Assembly: GCF_014230465.1 (NCBI RefSeq)
Contig: NZ_JAAXCY010000015.1
Span: 62,001 to 126,000, forward strand
Source: Pseudomonas cremoris
Lineage (GTDB): Bacteria > Pseudomonadota > Gammaproteobacteria > Pseudomonadales > Pseudomonadaceae
DNA: 64,000 bases
Direction: 5' to 3'
Numbering within the stretch: the stretch's first letter is position 1; each line of letters opens with the position of its first letter. Positions 45,001-52,695 of this stretch are shown here, piece after piece. The notes beneath the pieces were generated by a model that was not told where the DNA came from, did no database searches, and saw only the letters and a program-made list of their open reading frames with translations. A program made the translations under genes and the position numbers.

Positions 45001-45423
45001 CGTAATGCGCTGTCCACCGCGCCGATCATCGTGATCTCCGCCAACGCTTTTACCGACGACCGCGAGCGCAGCATTGCCGCGGCCTGCAACGACTACCTGG
45101 CCAAGCCGGTGCGCACCCCGGAACTGCTAGGGCGCGTGCAACAGCACCTGGGCTTGCAGTGGTTGCGGCGCACCCAAAGCCGCGTGCCGCCGCCACCGCC
45201 CAGCGTATTGCCCAGCCCCGAAGACCTGGCCGAACTCGCCGAACTCAGCGCCATCGGTTATGTGCGCGGCCTGCACGCCAAACTCGACAGCATCCTTGCG
45301 CAGCGCCCAGACACCGAGCCGTTCATCAGCAAGGTGCGCGGGCTGCTCAAGGGCTTTCGCCTGGATGAACTCAACCGAACCCTCAAGGAGGCCGAACATG
45401 AATGCGCTCACCCACAGCACTGA
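42040..45423 (+). CDS. NCS1-type permease fused to hybrid histidine kinase/receiver
   Basis: 1127 residues. Residues about 25-500 are a twelve-helix purine/cytosine-permease (NCS1/CodB-like) domain (for example LGAVSFLALEAIGGVLALSY, LFVFISQMKINLTNAYAGSL). Residues 505-542 hold a Cys cluster with ten Cys (CGLCSNP, FCPAYCTPICSLCCS, CGDRC). Two more helices (about 565-630) and a coiled coil lead to the kinase: H687 in SHELRTPLNS, then N, G1 (DTGIGID) and G2 (GVGLGL) boxes. A receiver follows with D927 and phospho-acceptor D971 (LILMDLSMP), then a short C-terminal helical tail. I prefer the GTG at 42040 (CCCGGAG upstream). It probably senses an amide, urea or related compound by permease-like binding. 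Confidence 0.88.
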   Translation: MHPPSGTQRIVKIRRDYNTWVADETMEDYALRYTPKSFRKWSELRIANTALGAVSFLALEAIGGVLALSYGFTNTFWAILAISLVIFLTGLPISYYAARYGVDMDLLTRGAGFGYIGSTITSLIYASFTFLFFALEAAIMALALELYFHIPLAFAYVICSLLVIPLVAYGVTLISRLQLWTQPLWLLLLVLPYGFVWWKNPDAFSDWTSFVGRSGDGGGFNLLAFCAACTVALSLVTQIGEQVDYLRFLPEKTAANRKRWWAALLCAGPGWIIPGALKMFAGAFLAFLALQHEIPMERAAEPTQMYLVAFRYVFSSPEWALGAMVLFVFISQMKINLTNAYAGSLAWSNFFARVTHSHPGRVVWLVFNVAIALMLMELGVFDVIDQVLGLYANIAIAWIGTLVADLVINKPLGLSPKHIEFKRAHLYDINPVGVGSMLIASLLSILAHFGLFGALAQAAPPFVALGTALIMAPLLAWLTKGKYYIARTSDAQLIHPVAPATHAVCGLCSNPFETADMAFCPAYCTPICSLCCSLDARCGDRCKPHGRLVSQFEGVLRWLLPNTMMPRLHTRLAHYLGLLLALVLMLAGALALIYVQAAQGLPHSETLYQAFFKAFLTLSVLAAVLAWWVVLTRESRGVAQEESDRQTLLLMQEIDAHSLTDQALQQAKEASEAANAAKSRYVTGLSHELRTPLNSILGFTQILQRDSAMPEQHQDALATILRSGSHLVSLIDGLLDVAKIEAGKLRLELTEIPFPELLHDLEQMFTPQAQDKGLRFRLDCVGKIPAVVRGDEKRVRQILINLLGNAVNFTDSGEVRLRVSYMRETANFEIIDTGIGIDPGQLERIFQPFERGDLMRQDNGVGLGLTITRMLTALMGGELRVTSELDKGTCFQVRLFLSQVRAPQAVVHVEHDIIGYQGERRRILVVDDHVDHRKVLAGMLTPLGFEVIQASNGQDAIRQVALLAPDLILMDLSMPTLDGYETSRLIRRNALSTAPIIVISANAFTDDRERSIAAACNDYLAKPVRTPELLGRVQQHLGLQWLRRTQSRVPPPPPSVLPSPEDLAELAELSAIGYVRGLHAKLDSILAQRPDTEPFISKVRGLLKGFRLDELNRTLKEAEHECAHPQH

Positions 45424-46063
45424 ACCTGGCGTCGTGCTGATCGTCGACGACACGCCGGACAACCTGGCCATGCTCTCGGATGCACTCGACGACGCCGGCT
45501 ACATGGTGCTAGTGGCCCTCGACGGCCTCAGCGCGCTGAACCGCGTGCAACGCCGGCGCCCGGACCTGATCCTGCTGGACGCAATGATGCCCGGCCTGGA
45601 CGGCTTCGAAACCTGCCGCCGGCTCAAGGCACAACCGGCCAGCGCGGATATTCCGGTGGTGTTCATGACCGGCCTGACGGACACCAAGCATGTGGTGCAA
45701 GGCTTCGAAGTGGGCGGCAGTGACTATGTGACCAAGCCGATCCAGACCGACGAAGTGCTGGCGCGGGTGGCGGCGCATTTGCGTACCTCGCGCATTTTGC
45801 TGTCGGCGCGGGAGGCCCGGCAGCCGAGTGTGTTGACGCTGGAGGATGAGCCGGCGCATCGGTTGTTGTCGGCGCGGTTTGCGCTGACGGAGCGCGAGGT
45901 GGAGGTGCTGCGGTGGGTGGCGTGCGGTAAGACCAATCGGGATATTGGCGATATTTTGGGGTTGAGTCCGCGGACCGTGAACAAGCATTTGGAGCATGTG
46001 TATGTGAAGCTCGGCGTGGAAACACGCACGGCGGCAACATCAGTTGCGTTAGCCGCACTCTGA
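45398..46063 (+). CDS. LuxR/FixJ-type response regulator
   Basis: 221 residues. N-terminal receiver with acidic pocket (LIVDDTPDN), phospho-acceptor D61 in LILLDAMMPGLDG and conserved K in YVTKPIQTDE. C-terminal LuxR-type helix-turn-helix (LTEREVEVLRWVACGKTNRD, LGLSPRTVNKHLEHVYVKLG). AAGGAG precedes the ATG, which lies within the end of the sensor gene, so the two are translationally coupled. Its expected targets are the ATACGT-N6-ACGTAT palindromes upstream of urtA and fmdA. Confidence 0.92.
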   Translation: MNALTHSTEPGVVLIVDDTPDNLAMLSDALDDAGYMVLVALDGLSALNRVQRRRPDLILLDAMMPGLDGFETCRRLKAQPASADIPVVFMTGLTDTKHVVQGFEVGGSDYVTKPIQTDEVLARVAAHLRTSRILLSAREARQPSVLTLEDEPAHRLLSARFALTEREVEVLRWVACGKTNRDIGDILGLSPRTVNKHLEHVYVKLGVETRTAATSVALAAL

Positions 46064-46082
46064 ATGTTGGTGAAGTTCTTCT

Positions 46083-46186
46083 TGTGGGAGCGGGCTTGTG
46101 TGGGAGCGGGCTTGCTCGCGAAGGCGTAGTGTCAGTCAAAGACCTTCTAACTGAACCACCGCCTTCGCGAGCAAGCCCGCTCCCAC
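46083..46186. repeat. REPIN with a 16-bp tandem duplication of its end
   Basis: The left REP begins twice: TGTGGGAGCGGGCTTG at 46083-46098 is repeated exactly at 46099-46114, then the palindrome continues to the inverted REP ending at 46186. It separates the convergent response-regulator and IclR genes. Confidence 0.9.
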
Positions 46187-46214
46187 ATTTGATCTGCAGT
46201 GTTATGAAAATCGG

Positions 46215-47045
46215 TTACCCGCCGAAGGCTTGGGAGGGCCTGCGCAACGTCGGATCAAACGGATTGATCCTCGGCCCGATCGCCGCCGCTTCGCGCTTCA
46301 ACAACTCCACCACCATCGGCAACCGGCTCGGCCCCAGCCGATCACTGATGGTCGCCACACTCAACGCCGCCACCGCGTGCCCATCGCGATTGAGGATCGG
46401 CACCGCCAACCCGGCCATGCCTTCCAGCACCCCGGTATTGCGCGCGGCGTAACCCAGGTTGCGCACGTTCTCCACCTCCGAGCGCAACAGCACCTCGTCA
46501 TACAGGTGAAAGTCCTTGAGCCGTGGCAGGTTGTAGCGGATCACCGTTTCGCGCTCTTCCTCCGGCAGGAACGCCAGGATCGCCAAGCTGCCCTGCCCCA
46601 CGCCCAACGCGACGCGCCCGCCAATATCGCCGGTGAAGGTGCGGATCGGGTACGGGCCTTCGCTGCGGTCCAGGCAGATCGCGTCAAAGCCGGAGCGCGC
46701 CAGCAGGAACAACGAATCGCCCAACGAAGCACTCAGGCGCAACATGCTCGGCCGAACCAGGTCGCGCAGGTTGCCGGTCTTGCCTGCGTTCGCCGCCAGC
46801 GCGAAGAACTCCAGGCTCAGGCGATAGCGTTTGCTGCGCGCGTCCTGTTCCACCATGCCTTCGTCCATCAGGCTGCGCAGCAGGCGGTGGGTGGTCGGCT
46901 GGGACAGGCCCACCTGTTGCGCCAACTGAGTCACGCGCTCGCCGCCTTCGGGCACCTCGCCCAAGGTGCGCAAGAGCGCAAACAAACGTGACACCCCGCC
47001 AGCACCGACTTCTTTGCCGCCGCTATTTCGATCAGTGGAATCCAT
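46215..47045 (-). CDS. IclR-family transcriptional regulator
   Basis: 276 residues. N-terminal winged helix (SRLFALLRTLGEVPEGGERV, VGLSQPTTHRLLRSLMDEGM) and C-terminal IclR ligand-binding domain (RSGFDAICLDRSEGPYPIRT, GMAGLAVPILNRDGHAVAAL). The start MDSTDRNSGG at 47045 excludes a long upstream extension that crosses the promoter region. Divergent from the polyamine-type ABC/dehydrogenase operon, which it probably controls; a repeated sequence (CGATCAGTG..A..TCCAT) lies at 47029 and 47100. Confidence 0.9.
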   Translation of the reverse strand: MDSTDRNSGGKEVGAGGVSRLFALLRTLGEVPEGGERVTQLAQQVGLSQPTTHRLLRSLMDEGMVEQDARSKRYRLSLEFFALAANAGKTGNLRDLVRPSMLRLSASLGDSLFLLARSGFDAICLDRSEGPYPIRTFTGDIGGRVALGVGQGSLAILAFLPEEERETVIRYNLPRLKDFHLYDEVLLRSEVENVRNLGYAARNTGVLEGMAGLAVPILNRDGHAVAALSVATISDRLGPSRLPMVVELLKREAAAIGPRINPFDPTLRRPSQAFGG

Positions 47046-47117
47046 AGCACCCGTTACCTTGGTAAATTCCGGTGAGTGAATAAAACTGAAAATAATAGTC
47101 CGATCAGTGAAATTCCA
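47029..47117. promoter_or_regulatory. Direct repeat in the iclR/ABC-operon promoter
   Basis: CGATCAGTGGAATCCAT at 47029-47045 and CGATCAGTGAAATTCCAT at 47101-47117 (approximately) share CGATCAGTG-(G/A)AAT-TCCAT. The first overlaps the IclR start codon. Candidate IclR binding sites in the 242-bp divergent region, which has no other gene. Confidence 0.4.
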
Positions 47118-47287
47118 TCTTCCGCCCATCCTAGTCTTCGTCCTAATCTGCGTCCACAGGGGCGAAATGAACAACAACGGCAGCCGACTTTGAGATCGAG
47201 CGCCAACGCACCCGCAACACCCTTTTCGCATCTGCCCAAAACAACAAAGCGCGTTTCGACGCGACTTAAAAAAGGTGGAACGCACCC

Positions 47288-48316
47288 ATGGCATTTCTCC
47301 AACTCAACGCCTTGAGCAAACGCTACGGCGCCGTCGACGCGGTGGTTGCCACCGACCTTGCGGTGGAAAAAGGCGAGTTCGTGTCCCTGCTCGGCCCCTC
47401 GGGCTGCGGCAAGACCACCACCCTGCAAATGATCGCCGGCTTCGTTGATGTCAGCGGCGGCCAGATCCTGCTGGACGGCCGCGACATCACCCACGCCAAG
47501 CCCGCCAGCCGTGGCCTGGGCGTGGTGTTCCAAAGCTACGCGCTGTTCCCCCACATGACCGTGCGCGACAACGTCGCCTTCGGCTTGAAGATGCGCAAGG
47601 TGCCGGCCACCGAGATCGCCAGCAAGGTCAAGACCGTGCTGGAGCTGGTGCGCCTGGCCCAACACGCCGACCGCTACCCACGCGAACTCTCTGGCGGCCA
47701 ACGCCAACGCGTCGCCTTGGCACGCGCCTTGGTGATCGAGCCGCCGGTGTTGCTGCTGGATGAACCGCTGTCCAACCTCGACGCCAACCTGCGCGAAGAG
47801 ATGCAATTCGAGATTCGCCGCATTCAGTGCGCCGTCGGCATCACCACCTTGATGGTCACCCACGACCAGGCGGAGGCGCTGTCCATCAGCGACCGCGTAG
47901 TGGTGATGCAAGCCGGGCGCGTCACCCAGATCGACGCGCCGTACAAGCTGTACGAACACCCGCGCACTCGTTTTATCTCGGACTTCGTCGGCAAGGCCAA
48001 CCTGCTGCCCGGGGACTACGACGAACTGCGCATCCCGCAAGTGCGCCACGCAGGTGGCGACGGCGAACTGACCCTGAGCCTGCGCCCGGAAAAAATCCAG
48101 TTGGTGGACGCAGGTACGGGCCGCCTGCAAGGCCAGGTGATCAACCGCTATTTCTTCGGCAGCCAATGGCTGTACCACGTCGACACCGCCTTGGGCGAAG
48201 TCACCGTGGTGCGCAGCAACGACGGCAATGCACCGCTGCGTTGCGGCACGGCAGTGGGCCTGGATTGGCACGCGAGCCTGCTGCGGGTATTGGCAGCGGA
48301 TGAGGTGCACCCATGA
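47288..48316 (+). CDS. ABC importer ATPase (PotA-like)
   Basis: 342 residues. Walker A GPSGCGKTT, Q-loop VFQSYALFPHMTV, signature LSGGQRQRVALARAL, Walker B VLLLDEPLSNLD and H-loop VTHDQAEALSI, followed by a TOBE-like C-terminal domain (LTLSLRPEKIQL, GSQWLYHVDT). The class imports polyamines, putrescine-like amines or iron. First gene of a seven-gene operon; GTGGAACGCACCC-type spacer with AGGTGGAA upstream. Confidence 0.9.
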   Translation: MAFLQLNALSKRYGAVDAVVATDLAVEKGEFVSLLGPSGCGKTTTLQMIAGFVDVSGGQILLDGRDITHAKPASRGLGVVFQSYALFPHMTVRDNVAFGLKMRKVPATEIASKVKTVLELVRLAQHADRYPRELSGGQRQRVALARALVIEPPVLLLDEPLSNLDANLREEMQFEIRRIQCAVGITTLMVTHDQAEALSISDRVVVMQAGRVTQIDAPYKLYEHPRTRFISDFVGKANLLPGDYDELRIPQVRHAGGDGELTLSLRPEKIQLVDAGTGRLQGQVINRYFFGSQWLYHVDTALGEVTVVRSNDGNAPLRCGTAVGLDWHASLLRVLAADEVHP

Positions 48317-49158
48317 GTCGAGGGTATCTGCTGTCGTTGCCGGCCCTGGTGCTGTTTATCGGGCTGCTGATTGTGCCCCTGGGGCTGACATTGGTGCTGT
48401 CGTTCAACGTGTTCGACTACCAGCTAGGGGTGAAGGCCGATGAGTGGACCTTTGCTCATTATTGGTCGCTGCTGAGCGATTCGTACTTCTACGGGATTTT
48501 CTGGCGCACCTTCTGGATCAGCGCCCTGGTCACCCTGCTGTGCGTGGTGATCGGGGTGCCCGAGGCGTACATCCTCAGCCGCATGGGCACGCCGTGGCGC
48601 TCGATTTTCCTGATCCTGATCCTCACGCCACTGCTGATCTCGGTGGTGGTGCGTGCCTTCGGCTGGAGCCTGCTGTTGGGGGCCGATGGGCTGGTGAACC
48701 AAACCATCCAGTTCCTCGGCGGGCGCCCGGTGAAACTGCTGTATACGCCGTTCGCGGTGATCATCGCGCTGGTGCACGTGATGCTGCCGTTCATGATCAT
48801 TCCGGTATGGACTTCCCTGCAAAAGCTCGACCCGTCGGCTGAGCAGGCGGCGTTGTCACTCGGTGCAAGCCAGGCCACGGTGATGCGCAAAATCGTCTTG
48901 CCGCAAGTCATGCCTGGAGTGCTGTCCGGCACCCTGATCGTGTTCGGCCTGGCGGCCAGCTCCTTCGCCATCCCCGGCCTGCTGGGCGGGCGACGCCTGA
49001 AAATGGTCGCCACCGTGGTGTACGACCAGTACCTGTCGGAACTCAACTGGCCCATGGGCGCGACCATCGCGGTGGTGCTGCTGTTGGTCAACCTGCTGAT
49101 CATGCTGAGCTGGAACCGCATGGTCGAAGGCCGCTACAAAAAGTCCCTGGGGGTTTAA
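48313..49158 (+). CDS. ABC importer permease (PotB-like)
   Basis: 281 residues, six helices, with the binding-protein-dependent transport EAA loop EQAALSLGASQATVMRKIVL. Overlaps the ATPase stop by ATGA. Pairs with the next permease. Confidence 0.9.
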   Translation: MSRGYLLSLPALVLFIGLLIVPLGLTLVLSFNVFDYQLGVKADEWTFAHYWSLLSDSYFYGIFWRTFWISALVTLLCVVIGVPEAYILSRMGTPWRSIFLILILTPLLISVVVRAFGWSLLLGADGLVNQTIQFLGGRPVKLLYTPFAVIIALVHVMLPFMIIPVWTSLQKLDPSAEQAALSLGASQATVMRKIVLPQVMPGVLSGTLIVFGLAASSFAIPGLLGGRRLKMVATVVYDQYLSELNWPMGATIAVVLLLVNLLIMLSWNRMVEGRYKKSLGV

Positions 49159-49162
49159 GCGC

Positions 49163-49957
49163 ATGTCCAGAAACGGTCCTTTGGCCCTCGGTTTCCACGG
49201 TTTGGTGGTGCTGTTCATGATGGCCCCGCTGGTGGTGGTGTGCCTGGTGGCGTTCACCCCGGAAAACACCCTGAGCCTGCCCACGTCGGGCTTCTCGCTG
49301 CGTTGGTTTCGCGCGGTGTTCGAGCGCGCTGACTTTATCCAGGCGTTCTATAACAGCGTGATCCTGGCGTTCACCGCCGCGAGCCTGGCGACGTTGATCG
49401 CGGTGCCGGCGGCATTGGCGATCAGTCGCTATCAGTTTCCGGGGCGCAACTTCTTCAGCGCGTTGTTCCTGTCACCGATCATCATCCCGCACCTGGTGCT
49501 GGGGGTGGCGATGCTGCGTTTATTCGCACTGATGGGCGTTAACGGCAGCTTTACCTGGTTGATGCTGGCGCACGTGGTGATCATCACCCCGTACGTGCTG
49601 CGCCTGGTGCTGGCAGCGGCCATCGGCATTGACCGCAGTGCCGAACAGGCCGCGGAATCACTAGGTGCCAGCCGCTTTACGCTGTTTCGCCAGATCACCC
49701 TGCCGATGATCCTGCCCGGCGTGGCTGGCGGTTGGTTGCTGGCGTTCATCAACAGTTTCGACGAGGTGACGCTGTCGATCTTCGTCAGCTCACCCGCCAC
49801 GCAAACCCTGCCGGTGCGCATGTACGTGTACGCCACCGAATCCATCGACCCGATGATGGCGGCCGTTTCTGCGTTGGTGATCGCGCTGACCGCCGCCACC
49901 ATGATTCTGCTGGACCGGGTCTACGGTCTTGACCGCGTATTGGTGGGGAAACATTGA
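49163..49957 (+). CDS. ABC importer permease (PotC-like)
   Basis: 264 residues, six helices; EAA loop EQAAESLGASRFTLFRQITL. ATGTCCAGAAACG starts 4 bp after the previous stop. Its stop overlaps the next start (TGATG). Forms the heterodimeric channel with the preceding permease. Confidence 0.9.
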   Translation: MSRNGPLALGFHGLVVLFMMAPLVVVCLVAFTPENTLSLPTSGFSLRWFRAVFERADFIQAFYNSVILAFTAASLATLIAVPAALAISRYQFPGRNFFSALFLSPIIIPHLVLGVAMLRLFALMGVNGSFTWLMLAHVVIITPYVLRLVLAAAIGIDRSAEQAAESLGASRFTLFRQITLPMILPGVAGGWLLAFINSFDEVTLSIFVSSPATQTLPVRMYVYATESIDPMMAAVSALVIALTAATMILLDRVYGLDRVLVGKH

Positions 49958-50247
49958 TGGCCTTGTTCAAACGCCTGGCCGAGACCCAGCGCCCTGCCGT
50001 GGCCTTTACCCTCGACGGCCAACCGGCCAGCGGCTTGCTGGGCGATACCTTGCTGACCGCCGTGCTGACCTGCGCCGAGCACCTGCGTGGCAGTGACTTC
50101 AGCGCCGAACGGCGTGCCGGTTTCTGCCTGATGGGCGCGTGCCAGGATTGCTGGGTGCGGCTTGAAGATGGGCGGCGCGTGCGCGCGTGCTCGACGCTGC
50201 TGGAGGAAGGCCAGGCGATCAGCCGCGACCTGGGGCGTCAGCCATGA
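49957..50247 (+). CDS. (2Fe-2S) small subunit of an HcnA/LhpF/OoxA-like dehydrogenase
   Basis: 96 residues. A ferredoxin-like Fer2_4 domain with Cys ligands in CLMGACQDCW plus a later Cys (RACSTLLEEG), as in HcnA and the small subunit of opine oxidases and D-hydroxyproline dehydrogenase. In those enzymes it passes electrons between flavin subunits. Overlapping stops and starts tie it to the two flavoprotein genes that follow. Confidence 0.85.
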   Translation: MALFKRLAETQRPAVAFTLDGQPASGLLGDTLLTAVLTCAEHLRGSDFSAERRAGFCLMGACQDCWVRLEDGRRVRACSTLLEEGQAISRDLGRQP

Positions 50248-51587
50248 AGCCGGTGGTGATTGTGGGCGCAGGCCCAGCGGGGATCAGCGCGGCGCGCACC
50301 CTGCTCGACCACGGCATCAAACCCTGCCTGGTGGATGAGAGCCTGCGCGGCGGCGGGCAGATCTATCGCCGCCAACCGGCAAATTTCCAGCGCTCGGCAA
50401 GGCAACTCTATGGCTTTGAGGCGAGCAAGGCCGAGGCCGTACACCGCACCGTGGATGAGCTGGCACCGTTGATCGACTACCGCCCGGAAACCTTGGTGTG
50501 GAACGCCGAAGAGGGCCGCCTGGACATGCTCAACAACAGCCACGCCACGAGCATCGAATACGCACAGATCATTGTTGCCACAGGCGCCACCGACCGCATC
50601 CTGCCGGTGCCGGGCTGGACCTTGCCCGGCGTGTACAGCCTGGGCGCTGCGCAGATCGCCTTGAAATACCAGGGCTGCGCCATTGGCGAACGCGTTGCGT
50701 TTTGTGGCAGCGGGCCGTTGCTTTACCTGGTCGCTTATCAATATGCCAAGGCCGGTGCCAAGGTCGTCGCAGTGCTCGACAGCGCGCCGTTCAGCGCCCA
50801 GTGCCGTGCATTACCGGCGCTGCTCGGACAACCGGCGACCTTGGCCAAGGGCGTGTATTACCGCGCCTGGCTGACCGCCCATGGCATTCCTGTGCATCAG
50901 GGCGCGACGCTCACGCACATCGACGGTGAGCAACGGGTCAGCGGCATTCGTTGGGGCGATCACACCCTTGAATGTGACGCCGTGGCCTTCGCCCACGCCC
51001 TGCGCAGCGAGACCCAACTGGCGGACTTGCTCGGCTGCCAATTCACCTGGAACGCATTGAATCGTGCCTGGTTGCCGCAACGGGACAACGCCGGACGCAG
51101 CAGCGTCGAAGGCGTGTACCTGGCGGGTGACGGTGCCGGGATCATGGGCGCCGATGCCGCACAGATGGCCGGTGAACGTGCAGCATTGGCGGTGCTGGAG
51201 GACTGCGGTATCGCGATAGATCATCGCCGCCCCGCTGTACTGGAGCAGCAATTGGCAGGCATCCAACGTTTTCGCCAGGGCCTGGAAACCGCGTTCCCCT
51301 TCCCCGAACAATGGGCGGCGCAAGCGCCAGATGAGTTGATCCTGTGCCGTTGCGAAGAAGTCAGCGTCGGCGATGTGCGTAAGGTGGTGGATGAAGGCCA
51401 TTGGGAGATCAATCGGGTCAAGGCCCATTGCCGTGTCGGCATGGGCCGCTGCCAGGGGCGCATGTGCGGGCTGGCGGCAGCGGAAATCGTGGCCGAACGC
51501 AGTGGCCGAGCGATTGAACAAGTGGGACGTATGCGCGGCCAGGCACCGATCAAGCCACTGCCGTTTGGCGTGGAGGTGCAGCCATGA
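50244..51587 (+). CDS. FAD/NAD(P)-type large subunit with BFD-like Fe-S domain (HcnB-like)
   Basis: 447 residues. N-terminal FAD motif VIVGAGPAGISAA (residues 4-16), a second nucleotide motif around CGSGPLLYLVAYQYAKAGA, and a C-terminal BFD-like domain with Cys ligands CRCEEVSVGDV and CRVGMGRCQGRMCG. Matches HcnB and opine-oxidase subunit A. The ATG at 50244 overlaps the previous stop (ATGA). Confidence 0.87.
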   Translation: MKPVVIVGAGPAGISAARTLLDHGIKPCLVDESLRGGGQIYRRQPANFQRSARQLYGFEASKAEAVHRTVDELAPLIDYRPETLVWNAEEGRLDMLNNSHATSIEYAQIIVATGATDRILPVPGWTLPGVYSLGAAQIALKYQGCAIGERVAFCGSGPLLYLVAYQYAKAGAKVVAVLDSAPFSAQCRALPALLGQPATLAKGVYYRAWLTAHGIPVHQGATLTHIDGEQRVSGIRWGDHTLECDAVAFAHALRSETQLADLLGCQFTWNALNRAWLPQRDNAGRSSVEGVYLAGDGAGIMGADAAQMAGERAALAVLEDCGIAIDHRRPAVLEQQLAGIQRFRQGLETAFPFPEQWAAQAPDELILCRCEEVSVGDVRKVVDEGHWEINRVKAHCRVGMGRCQGRMCGLAAAEIVAERSGRAIEQVGRMRGQAPIKPLPFGVEVQP

Positions 51588-52681
51588 TCGACGTGATCGT
51601 ACTCGGCGGCGGCATTGTTGGCGCGTCGGCGGCGTTGATGCTCGCGCAAAAAGGCCAACGCGTGGCGCTGGTGGAGCGTGACTTCTGCGGCTCCCATTCC
51701 AGCGGCGTGAATTATGGCGGTGTACGGCGCCAAGGGCGACCTCTGCACCAGTTGTCGCTGTCGCAGCGTGCGCATGAACTGTGGGCCGACTTGCCGGGGT
51801 TGATCGGCATCAATGGCGAATATGTGCGTTCAGGCCATTTGAAGTTGGCGCGCAGCCACGCCGATTTTGCCGCGTTGCAGGCCTATGCCGAACAGACTCG
51901 GGGGTTTGGCCTGGGTTTGCAGTTGCTGGACTACGCCGAGTTGCGCGCGCGTTTCCCCTGGGTCGGTGATATCGCCGTGGGCGCCTCGTTGTGCCCAGAG
52001 GACGGCCATGCCAACCCACGCCTGGTCTCGCCCGCCTTCGCCCGTGCCGCGCAGCGCTGCGGTGCCGACGTGTACGAACAGGCCGAAGTGACTTGCATCG
52101 AACATGACAGCCGCCAGTTTCAGGTGCACTGCGCCAATGGCCTGCACCTGCAAGCGCCGTGGCTGCTGAATTGCGCCGGGGCCTGGGCCGGCACCGTCGC
52201 CGCGCAGTTTGGCGAAGCGGTACCGATGACCTCGGCGCACCCGGCAATGCTGGTGACCGAGCCGCTGCCGGTGGTGATGAACGTGAGCACCGGCGTCGAA
52301 GGCGGCGGCATTTATGCGCGCCAGGTTTCCCGGGGCAATTGCATCCTGGGCGGTGGTCGTGGTTTTGCCTTGGGCCCCGCGCAAGCGCGACCGGGACAAG
52401 CCGCCGTCCTGGAGATCCTGCGTAATGCCGGCGAACTGTACCCGTTCCTCAAAGGTGCCCAGGCCATCCGTACCTGGAGCGGCACCGAAGGTTACCTCCC
52501 CGATCATGAACCGGTGATCGGGCCCAGCAGCACCCAACCTGGCCTGCTCCACGGTTTCGGCTTTGCCGGCGCCGGGTTCCAGCTTGGTCCCGCCGTCGGT
52601 GAAGCCCTGGCAGAGATCGTCTGCACCGGAGCCAGCCGTCACCCCATCGAAGCGTTTTCCATCCGTCGTTTCCAAGCCTGA
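51584..52681 (+). CDS. FAD-dependent amino-acid oxidase-like subunit (HcnC/DadA-like)
   Basis: 365 residues. FAD motif VLGGGIVGASAALMLA at the N-terminus, then a DAO-type fold with CSHSSGVNYGGVRRQGRP-like flavin-contact region and a C-terminal GFGFAGAGFQLGPAVGEA. It is the catalytic, substrate-oxidising subunit in HcnABC-type complexes. Overlaps the preceding stop (ATGA). Substrate unknown: an amino acid, opine or secondary amine brought in by the same operon is likely. Confidence 0.87.
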   Translation: MIDVIVLGGGIVGASAALMLAQKGQRVALVERDFCGSHSSGVNYGGVRRQGRPLHQLSLSQRAHELWADLPGLIGINGEYVRSGHLKLARSHADFAALQAYAEQTRGFGLGLQLLDYAELRARFPWVGDIAVGASLCPEDGHANPRLVSPAFARAAQRCGADVYEQAEVTCIEHDSRQFQVHCANGLHLQAPWLLNCAGAWAGTVAAQFGEAVPMTSAHPAMLVTEPLPVVMNVSTGVEGGGIYARQVSRGNCILGGGRGFALGPAQARPGQAAVLEILRNAGELYPFLKGAQAIRTWSGTEGYLPDHEPVIGPSSTQPGLLHGFGFAGAGFQLGPAVGEALAEIVCTGASRHPIEAFSIRRFQA

Positions 52682-52695
52682 GAGGAAAAACACCC

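Noticed and set aside
47054..48310. 418-codon minus-strand frame opposite the PotA-like ATPase
   Set aside because: The plus strand shows all ABC ATPase motifs; the antisense frame is a shadow.
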